Made by a program: the position numbers and the translations under genes. Source: VKMB-3413 sp041027365 (GTDB lineage: Bacteria > Pseudomonadota > Alphaproteobacteria > Rhizobiales > Rhizobiaceae). From it: 64,000 bases of DNA. Of the stretch, positions 58,062 through 64,000 are shown piece after piece. The notes below the pieces were generated by a model. That model was not told where the DNA came from, searched no databases, and saw only the letters and a list, made by a program, of their open reading frames with translations. Where the stretch lies: NCBI RefSeq assembly GCF_041027365.1, contig NZ_JBFTEH010000001.1, positions 310,001 through 374,000 on the forward strand. Reading direction: 5' to 3'. Every line of letters starts with the position of its first letter. Position 1 is the first letter of the stretch.

Positions 58062-58312
58062 GAGATGAGCGCGGCGCTTCCTGGAGCACCCCCCTCTGTC
58101 CTGCCGGACATCTCCCCCACAAGGGGGGAGATCGATCTCGTTCATCCGCAGAGCCGTTCCTCTGACGCTGCGCCTCTACTGCTGCATCGAAGGGAAGAGC
58201 CCGGCGACGAGACAGCTGATCTCCCCCCTTGTGGGGGAGATGGGCGGCAGCCCAGAGGGGGGTGCGGCTCGCAGAACCTTTCCCTGCCTGATCCCACGAA
58301 CGGCAGCGGCCC
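58062..58312. repeat. Palindromic repeat region between dgcA and dgcB
   Basis: The arms 58086-58133 (ccccctctgtcctgccgg, catctcccccacaagggg) and 58218-58266 (atctcccccttgtggggg, gggcggcagcccagag) are inverted copies of each other and the same family as the insertion in glyS. The middle 85 bp hold no gene. Confidence 0.75.
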
Positions 58313-60259
58313 ATGACCGCCGCCGCTTTCCTGCCCTTCCTCGTCCTCGCCATGCTCGCCGTCGCCGCCGTGCAGATCGGGCGGCGGGTGCGGCTGTGGA
58401 ACAACGGGCGCGGCGCGCCGGTCGACTGGGTCGCCGGGCTGAAGGCCCTGCCGTCGCGCTATCTCGTCGACGTCCACCATGTCGTCGACCGCGACAGGTC
58501 GGCCTCGCGCATGCACGTCCCGGTCGCCGCCGGCCTCGTCTCGGCCTGCGGCCTGTCGCTGCTGGCGCTGATTCCGGCGCTGGCGCATTCCCGCATCTTC
58601 ATGGCGCTCGTCGCCATCGCCTTCGCCGTCATGCTCACCGGTGCCGTGCTCGTCGCCCGGCGGCGCTATCCCCGACCGATGCTGCGCCTGTCGATGGGCA
58701 AGTACCAGCGCCTGCCGGTCTATCTCGTGCTGTTTTCGGCCGGCGGCCTCCTCACGGCCGGGCTCTTCGCCATCGGCGACCCGTTGCCGAGCCTCGCCTT
58801 CCTCGTCCTGATCGCGACGGCCGCCGGTGGACTGATGCTGGCGACCGAGGTGGCGACGGGGCCGATGCGCCACGCGCTGGCAGGAGCGACGCACCTCGCC
58901 GCCCATCCGGGGCCGGCGCGCTTCGACAAGGACCAGCCGCGGGGCCGCTCGACCGCGCTCCTGCCGCTCGACCTCGACGCCGAGAAGCTCGGTGCAGAGA
59001 CGCCGGCGGACTTTGCCTGGAACCGGCTCCTCTCCTTCGACGCCTGCATCCAGTGCGGCCGCTGCGAGGCAGCCTGTCCGGCCTTTGCCGCCGGGCAGCC
59101 GCTCAGCCCCAAGCACCTGATCTCGGACCTCGCGGCGGCGCAGGCGGGCGGTCATGGCGGCTTCTATGCCGGCATGCCCTATCCGAACGAGCGCCCGGTC
59201 GCGGGCGACTGCGGCGCGCATCGGCCGGTGATCGGCGCGGGCGCCATGGTGCATCCCGACACGCTCTGGTCCTGCACGACCTGCCGGGCCTGCGTCGAGG
59301 AATGCCCGATGATGATCGAGCATGTCGACGCGATCGTCGACCTGCGCCGCTACCAGACGCTGGAGAAGGGCGCGGTGCCGGCGAAGGCGGTCGAGCCGCT
59401 CGACAATTCCCGCGGCTGCGACGAGCCGAACGGCCGCGCGCTCGCCGCGCGGACCGATTTCGCCGCCGGTCTCGGCCTTCCGGTGCTGCGCGACGTCGGC
59501 GAGACGGACGTGCTGCTGTGGCTCGGGCAGGGCGCCTACGACATGCGCTATCAGCGCACGCTCCGCGCGCTGATCGGGCTCCTGCGCGAGGCCGGCGTAG
59601 ACTTCGCCGTGCTCGGCGCGGAGGAGCGCGACTGCGGCGATCTCGCCCGCCGGCTCGGCGACGAAGCGACCTTTCAGCGCCTCGCCCGCGACAATGTCGC
59701 GGCGCTGTCGCAATATCGTTTCAACCGCATCCTCACCGCCGATCCGCACGCGCTGCACGTCATCCGCAACGAATATCCGGCCTTCGGCGGCACCTATGAC
59801 GTCGTCCACCACACCGCGCTGCTGCAGGACCTCGTCGCCACCGGGCGCCTGCCGCTCGGGCGGCTCGACGGGGCGGCGGTGACCTATCACGACCCCTGCT
59901 ATCTCGGCCGCTACAATGGCGAGTTCGACGCCCCGCGCGCGCTGCTCGACGCGATCGGCGTGGAGCGCCGCGAGATGGCGCGCTCCGGTCGGCGGGCGAT
60001 GTGCTGCGGCGGCGGGGGCGGGGCGCCCAATGCCGACATTCCCGGCGATCGCCGCATCCCCGACCTGCGCATGGGCCAGGCGGCCGAGACCGGCGCGGGC
60101 ACCGTCGCCGTCGCCTGCCCGCAGTGCACGGCGATGCTGGAGGGCGTCGTCGGCGAGCGGCCGCAGGTGCTCGACGTTGCCGAACTGCTGATGCAGGCGG
60201 TCGAGGCCGGACGGGTTGCGCCTGCGCGGTCCGCGGCGCCTGAGAGGATATCGGCATGA
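58313..60259 (+). CDS. dgcB: Dimethylglycine catabolism Fe-S oxidoreductase (DgcB-like)
   Basis: A 648-residue membrane-bound HdrDE/GlcF-like protein. N-terminal helices (about 1-25, 75-115, 140-185) are followed by two ferredoxin-type clusters, CIQCGRCEAACP (about 244) and CTTCRACVEECP (about 320). Two CCG-type domains come at the end (DPCYLGR about 528; CCGGGGGAPN about 563; ACPQCTAML). It likely passes electrons from DgcA/ETF toward the quinone pool. The stop overlaps the etfA ATG (ATGA). Confidence 0.9.
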   Translation: MTAAAFLPFLVLAMLAVAAVQIGRRVRLWNNGRGAPVDWVAGLKALPSRYLVDVHHVVDRDRSASRMHVPVAAGLVSACGLSLLALIPALAHSRIFMALVAIAFAVMLTGAVLVARRRYPRPMLRLSMGKYQRLPVYLVLFSAGGLLTAGLFAIGDPLPSLAFLVLIATAAGGLMLATEVATGPMRHALAGATHLAAHPGPARFDKDQPRGRSTALLPLDLDAEKLGAETPADFAWNRLLSFDACIQCGRCEAACPAFAAGQPLSPKHLISDLAAAQAGGHGGFYAGMPYPNERPVAGDCGAHRPVIGAGAMVHPDTLWSCTTCRACVEECPMMIEHVDAIVDLRRYQTLEKGAVPAKAVEPLDNSRGCDEPNGRALAARTDFAAGLGLPVLRDVGETDVLLWLGQGAYDMRYQRTLRALIGLLREAGVDFAVLGAEERDCGDLARRLGDEATFQRLARDNVAALSQYRFNRILTADPHALHVIRNEYPAFGGTYDVVHHTALLQDLVATGRLPLGRLDGAAVTYHDPCYLGRYNGEFDAPRALLDAIGVERREMARSGRRAMCCGGGGGAPNADIPGDRRIPDLRMGQAAETGAGTVAVACPQCTAMLEGVVGERPQVLDVAELLMQAVEAGRVAPARSAAPERISA

Positions 60260-61563
60260 CCCGGTCGCGCCGCGATCCCCGCACCGAGCGCCGCGCGCAT
60301 GAGGTGCCGGCTGCCGGCCGCCCGCGCTTCGATCTTGCGACCGCGACGCCGCCGACCCGGCGCATGCGCCGCGACCCGCGCGGCGAGGTCGCGCGCATGC
60401 TCGTTCCCGGCACGGCCCGCCCGTGCATCGATCGCGGCCAGACCGCGGCGGCCGAGGGCGTCACGGCCTTCGCTGCCGCCGCTGCCGCGCCGAAGGCGCC
60501 GGAGATCCGGGTGGTCGAGGCGCCGGCGTTTCTGGTGTTCGCGGTCCTCGACGCGCCGGAGGGGCGGCTGTCGCGCTTCGACCGGCAGGTGCTCGGTGCG
60601 GCGCGGCTGCTGGCGGATGCCGGGGAGGGCGGCGGAGCGGTCGTGGCGCTGGCCTCCCGCGCTGTGGAAGGCCTTGGTGCGGCCGGTGCCGACCGTGTGC
60701 TGGACGCCGGCGACAGCGCCCGAGCCCCGGCGACCGGGGCCGATGACGGCGCAGCGTCCCGCACGGCGGCAGCCGCGAGCAATGACTTCGTTGCCACGGC
60801 GCCCGCGCGACCGGTCGATCCGGCCGCGCAGGCGGCGAATCTCGTGGCTCTCGTCCAGGCGCTGGCGCCGCGCCACATGCTGTTCCCCGAGACGCCAGAC
60901 GGCGGCGACTTGGCGCGCCGTCTGGCGGTGACGCTCGGCGAGCCGATCCTCACCGACGTCGAACATCTCACCGCCCGCAGCGCCGCCCGTGCCGCGCGCG
61001 GCCGGCGGCGCGAGCAGGCCGGGGCGCCGCCGCGGCTGATGACGCTCGGCGAAGACCGCGCCGCCGACTATGCCGGGATCGCCTGCGAGGCGCGGGCGAT
61101 GCCGGCGCCGCCGGAGGCCTCGCCAACCGCTGCCGCGCCATCCGATAGCGCCTTTCTCTCCGCCGAGATCATCCCCGGCGATCCCGCCACCATGTCGCTC
61201 GCCGAGACCGACTTCGTCGTCTCCGCCGGCAACGGCGTCACCGATTTCGAGGCCTTCCGCGCGCTCGCCGCAGCGCTGCAGGCGACGCCCGGGGCGAGCC
61301 GGGTGGTTTGCGACGCCGGGCTGATGCCGCGCGAGGCCCAGGTCGGCGCCTCCGGCACGGTGCTCTCCGCCGACTGCTATCTCGCTCTCGGCATCGCCGG
61401 CGCGCCGCAGCACCTGCAGGGCATTGCCGGCTGCGAGCACGTCGTCGCCGTCAACACCGACCTGCATGCCGCGATGGTCGAGCGGGCCGGCCTCGCCATC
61501 GTCCAGGATGCGCAGCTGGTCATGCCGGCGCTCCTGAAGCTCCTGAAGGAGCGCCAGTCGTGA
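60256..61563 (+). CDS. etfA: Electron transfer flavoprotein alpha subunit of the dgc cluster
   Basis: A 435-residue ETF alpha with an Arg/Pro-rich N-terminal extension of about 85 residues, as in the homologues attached to dimethylglycine loci. The C-terminal FAD-binding domain shows VVCDAGLMPREAQVGASGTV (about 355), LYLALGIAGAPQHLQGIAGC-type sequence and VVAVNTDLHAAM. It binds FAD with the beta subunit encoded 10 bp downstream. A central Ala-rich linker (about 160-190) is low-complexity. It is translationally coupled to dgcB. Confidence 0.9.
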   Translation: MTRSRRDPRTERRAHEVPAAGRPRFDLATATPPTRRMRRDPRGEVARMLVPGTARPCIDRGQTAAAEGVTAFAAAAAAPKAPEIRVVEAPAFLVFAVLDAPEGRLSRFDRQVLGAARLLADAGEGGGAVVALASRAVEGLGAAGADRVLDAGDSARAPATGADDGAASRTAAAASNDFVATAPARPVDPAAQAANLVALVQALAPRHMLFPETPDGGDLARRLAVTLGEPILTDVEHLTARSAARAARGRRREQAGAPPRLMTLGEDRAADYAGIACEARAMPAPPEASPTAAAPSDSAFLSAEIIPGDPATMSLAETDFVVSAGNGVTDFEAFRALAAALQATPGASRVVCDAGLMPREAQVGASGTVLSADCYLALGIAGAPQHLQGIAGCEHVVAVNTDLHAAMVERAGLAIVQDAQLVMPALLKLLKERQS

Positions 61564-61573
61564 AGACGGTCGC

Positions 61574-62302
61574 ATGAGGATCGTGGTCCTCCTTTCCGCC
61601 GGCCGCTACCCTGTCAGCGACCGGCCGGCGCTGCCCCGGCTCGAGGCGCAGGCGATCGCGCTGGCGCAGTCGCTCGCCGGCGAGACATCCGGTCTCCATG
61701 CCGGGACCGACGAAGCCGGCATCGCCGACGCCTTCGGCCACGGCCTCGACGCCGTGGAGATGCTGGACATCGCCGCCGAGGCGGATCCGGTGCCGGCGCT
61801 CGCGGCGCATCTGAAGGCGCATCCGGCGGATCTGATCCTGGCGGGCCGCCGCGGGCAGGGCGGCGAGGACACCGGCCTCGTCCCTTACGCGCTGGCCGAA
61901 GCCCTCGGCCTGCCGATCCTTTGCGACGTCGCCGCGATCGCAGCGGCGGACGCGCCGGGTGCGATGCGCTTCGACCAGGCGCTGCCGAAGGGCGCCAAGC
62001 GCCGCGTGACCCTGCGCCTGCCGGCGCTGGTCACGGTGCACCCGCTGGCGCCGGCGCCATCCCCTTACGTCTTCGCCAGGGCGCGGCGCGGTGTGGTCCG
62101 GCATCTGCCCGGCGTGTCCGAGCCTGCGAAGGCCGCGCCTTTCGAGGAGAAGCCTTATCGCGAGCGGCCGAAGCTGATGCGCAAGGCGGGCGCGCAGGCG
62201 GGCGAAGCCGCCGAAAAGGTCCACCTCCATCCCGATCCGGACGAGGCTGCGCGGCTGATCCTCGACCACCTCAAGCGCATCGGCATCCGTCGGTACTCGT
62301 GA
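61574..62302 (+). CDS. etfB: Electron transfer flavoprotein beta subunit of the dgc cluster
   Basis: A 242-residue ETF beta (ETF_alpha/beta N-domain fold) with LAAHLKAHPADLILAGRRGQ, GGEDTGLVPYALAEALGLPI and RVTLRLPALVTVHPLAP. It forms the dedicated electron carrier with the alpha subunit, probably accepting electrons from the dgc enzymes. It is the last gene of the betaine cluster, followed by a long palindromic repeat region. Confidence 0.9.
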   Translation: MRIVVLLSAGRYPVSDRPALPRLEAQAIALAQSLAGETSGLHAGTDEAGIADAFGHGLDAVEMLDIAAEADPVPALAAHLKAHPADLILAGRRGQGGEDTGLVPYALAEALGLPILCDVAAIAAADAPGAMRFDQALPKGAKRRVTLRLPALVTVHPLAPAPSPYVFARARRGVVRHLPGVSEPAKAAPFEEKPYRERPKLMRKAGAQAGEAAEKVHLHPDPDEAARLILDHLKRIGIRRYS

Positions 62303-62669
62303 GGCGCAGCCCCCTTTCTCCCCTTGAGGGAGAGAAAGCCATTCCAAGGACTTGGGCCGAGCGCAGCGAGGTCCAAGCCCTGAGAATGGCAAGAGAGGGG
62401 TAAGGGACGGCCGATGCCGCGCGCTGCGTCTGCCGCTGACCACACCCCTCTCTTGCGATTTCTATCGTTCAGCCGCTTCGCGTCTAAGCCGATGAAATCG
62501 CTTTCACTCCCTCAAGGGGAGACAGGGGCGCTGTCTTGACCTGCCGGGATGGGCGCATCTGGCGGGCTCGCTCGAAGGGCCTGAGCCGTCTTCGGATGCT
62601 TGCGTCTCTCCGTCCGAGTCTTCAGAAAGCGCCAGAAGGTTTGGGACGGTCAGGCGGAGGGGCTCGCTC
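62303..62669. repeat. Long imperfect inverted repeat after etfB
   Basis: Left arm (about 62308-62400: tttctccccttgagggagag, then gaatggcaagagagggg) and right arm (about 62444-62530: cccctctcttgcgatttc, then ctccctcaaggggagaca) are inverted copies. They could act as a bidirectional terminator or mRNA hairpin. No gene is seen in the stretch. Confidence 0.65.
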
Positions 62670-63275
62670 TTGGATGTCGCGTTGCAGGTCGCCGACCGGC
62701 TCGTCGCCCTCTGCCTGATCGTCACGATCCAGGGCGTCGCGATCGCCGCGGCCGCGGATGCTCTTGCCCGGCCGGGCGTCGCCCGGCATCCCCGCCGCAG
62801 CCTGAACCCGCTCTCCCATCTCGACGTCGTCGGCGGGCTCTGCTTCGTCGTCTTCGGCTATGGCTGGGGCCGGCCGGTTCCGCTGGATGACGCGAACGCG
62901 CGCGGCGGCCGGCTGGGCCGCGTCTCCGCGGCGCTGGCCGGGCTCGGCGCGGTCGTGCTTCTCGCCGTCGCCGCCGAACTCCTGCGACGCCTGCTGCTGT
63001 CATGGACCGGCGAGGGAGCGGCGATGCAGACAATCGCGCTCTGCGAGACGATCTCGACGCTGTCGCTCGCCTTCGTGCTGATCAACCTGATCCCGCTGCC
63101 GCCGCTGACCGGCGGCCATTTTCTGGCCGCTCTCGCCCCCGCGGCCGAGCCGCTGTCGAAGCGCTACCGGACGGTGCTGATGACGCTCATCGCCGCCTTC
63201 GTGATCAGCGGCATGGCCAGCCTTGTCTTCCTGCCGGTGTACCGTCCGCTCGCCCGCCGCCTGCTAGGGGTCTGA
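62670..63275 (+). CDS. M50/site-2-protease-like membrane protein lacking HExxH
   Basis: A 201-residue polytopic membrane protein. RRSLNPLSHLDVVGGLCFVV (about 47) with GYGWGRPVPLD, and NLIPLPPLTGGHFLAALAP (about 137), match the NPLxHLDPxG, FGWAKPVP and NLLPIPPLDGG blocks of M50 (S2P) proteases. However, the first helix reads VTIQGVAIAAAADALARPGV where the zinc motif HExxH should be, and the last motif has Thr for Asp. It is therefore probably a catalytically dead pseudoprotease. The start is TTG with GGAGGGG upstream; no ATG fits. Confidence 0.7.
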   Translation: MDVALQVADRLVALCLIVTIQGVAIAAAADALARPGVARHPRRSLNPLSHLDVVGGLCFVVFGYGWGRPVPLDDANARGGRLGRVSAALAGLGAVVLLAVAAELLRRLLLSWTGEGAAMQTIALCETISTLSLAFVLINLIPLPPLTGGHFLAALAPAAEPLSKRYRTVLMTLIAAFVISGMASLVFLPVYRPLARRLLGV

Positions 63276-63295
63276 GCGGCACGCGGCGGCAGCGC

Positions 63296-63604
63296 CTATT
63301 CCTCCGGCTCGGTGGTGAACATCAGCGGATAGCCGCGGCGCTGGCCGGCCTCGGTCGCCCGGCTCGCCTTGGTCTCGGCGACGTCGCGCGGATAGACCGA
63401 GACGACGCAGGAGCCCTTGGTGTGCGCCGTGATCATCACCCGGTTCGCCTGGTCCTCCGACAGGCGGAACTCGCCCTTGAGGACCGTCACCACGAACTCG
63501 CGCGGCGTGAAGTCGTCGTTGACCAGGATGACCTTGAAGAGGCGCGGGCGCTCGACCTTCGGGATGACCTTGGTCTTGCGCTCGATCGTGGTGTCGTCCG
63601 CCAT
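63296..63604 (-). CDS. clpS: ATP-dependent Clp protease adaptor ClpS
   Basis: A 102-residue N-degron adaptor that delivers substrates with N-terminal Phe, Leu, Trp or Tyr to ClpAP. It shows FKVILVNDDFTPREFVVTVL (binding pocket), MITAHTKGSCVVSVYPRDVA and EAGQRRGYPLMFTTEPE. The N-terminal arm is short. It is divergent from hslV. clpA, often downstream of clpS in rhizobia, is not next to it here; the M50-like gene converges on it. Confidence 0.95.
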   Translation of the reverse strand: MADDTTIERKTKVIPKVERPRLFKVILVNDDFTPREFVVTVLKGEFRLSEDQANRVMITAHTKGSCVVSVYPRDVAETKASRATEAGQRRGYPLMFTTEPEE

Positions 63605-63820
63605 GGCGAATGCTCCCGGGAGCCGGCCGGCATTGATAATCGAAAGCGGTGTGGCCGATGGATCGATCCGGCCTCGGCGGCCGCGGACCGCTGGCCCGCG
63701 TGATCAACTAGTTCGACCCGCGCGGCTTGGCAAATCGGCCGCTCCTGCCCACATGGGAGCCGGATCGACGGGCCGCGTCGCCTTTGGGGGCCGGCCGTCG
63801 GATGAAAGGACTTTCAGGAC

Positions 63821-64000
63821 ATGAGCATGGAACAGCACGACCCGGCGCAGATGTATGCGACGACGATCGTCACCGTCCGCAAGAACGGCAAGGTGGTCAT
63901 CGCCGGCGACGGCCAGGTCTCCCTCGGCAACACGGTGATCAAGGGCAACGCCCGCAAGGTCCGCCGGATCGGCAAGAAGGGCCAGGTGATCGCCGGCTTC
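63821..64000 (+). CDS. hslV: ATP-dependent protease proteolytic subunit HslV (partial)
   Basis: The first 60 codons of the HslUV peptidase, cut by the window end. After a 13-residue leader (MSMEQHDPAQMYA) comes TTIVTVRKNGKVVIAGDGQV with the catalytic N-terminal Thr exposed by processing, then GNARKVRRIGKKGQVIAGF. hslU presumably follows. Either ATG 63821 or ATG 63827 may start translation; AAAGGA lies 15 bases upstream. Confidence 0.93.
   Translation, partial: MSMEQHDPAQMYATTIVTVRKNGKVVIAGDGQVSLGNTVIKGNARKVRRIGKKGQVIAGF

Overview
The window is high-GC DNA from an alphaproteobacterium, most likely order Hyphomicrobiales (Rhizobiales) and possibly Aurantimonadaceae. This rests on the gene orders dnaB-alr-radA-cvpA-purF and clpS-hslV, a DUF6101 protein, an Atm1-type ABC exporter, the psd-pssA pair, and a Wza-like/ExoY-type polysaccharide module. 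The family-level placement is inference. The window holds about 55 genes or gene remnants, one tRNA and no rRNA or CRISPR array. No conventional transcription factor was recognised.

Layout. (1) 1-16.5 kb is accessory DNA. A broken ISAs1 transposase lies at the left edge, followed by a nitroreductase/flavin-reductase pair and three tiny envelope proteins. A small polysaccharide locus follows (asparagine-synthase-like amidotransferase, glycosyltransferase, UDP-sugar dehydrogenase, epimerase, sugar-phosphate transferase). It is bracketed by two inverted, decayed copies of the same IS5-family element and also contains IS256 remains; an IS66 scrap sits outside it, next to the second IS5 copy. A short integrase module then ends beside a tRNA-Met gene. 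(2) 16.9-24.5 kb: a LysM surface protein, an Atm1-like ABC exporter, phosphatidylserine/ethanolamine synthesis (psd, pssA), a PNPOx-fold protein and an SDR. (3) 24.5-32.3 kb, minus strand: purF, cvpA, radA, alr, dnaB. A 1.2-kb accessory insert (AT-rich membrane gene plus brnTA) sits between alr and radA. (4) 32.5-39.5 kb: an EmrAB-type efflux pair, aroQ, and a second polysaccharide module (sugar transferase, export lipoprotein, degenerate BY-kinase-like protein). (5) 39.7-47.7 kb: glyS with three oddities, a GH25 muramidase, a Sua5-type tRNA-modification enzyme, an FAD-linked 2-hydroxyacid dehydrogenase and DUF6101.

(6) 48.1-62.3 kb is a plus-strand catabolic cluster, soxBDAG-gbcAB-dgcAB-etfAB. 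By homology to the Pseudomonas pathway it encodes the full oxidative route glycine betaine -> dimethylglycine -> sarcosine -> glycine. The Rieske oxygenase/reductase GbcAB removes the first methyl, DgcAB with its dedicated ETF removes the second, and heterotetrameric sarcosine oxidase removes the third using tetrahydrofolate. No betaine-sensing regulator, glyA or formyl-THF deformylase gene is present in the window. (7) 62.7-64 kb: a site-2-protease-like membrane protein that lacks the metal-binding motif, clpS, and the start of hslV.

The most unusual features are palindromic dispersed repeats, found both in the spacers of the betaine cluster and in frame inside glyS; a synonymous duplication of the glyS 5' end as an upstream ORF; the inverted IS5 copies around the polysaccharide locus; and an AT-rich gene packed 2 bp ahead of radA.
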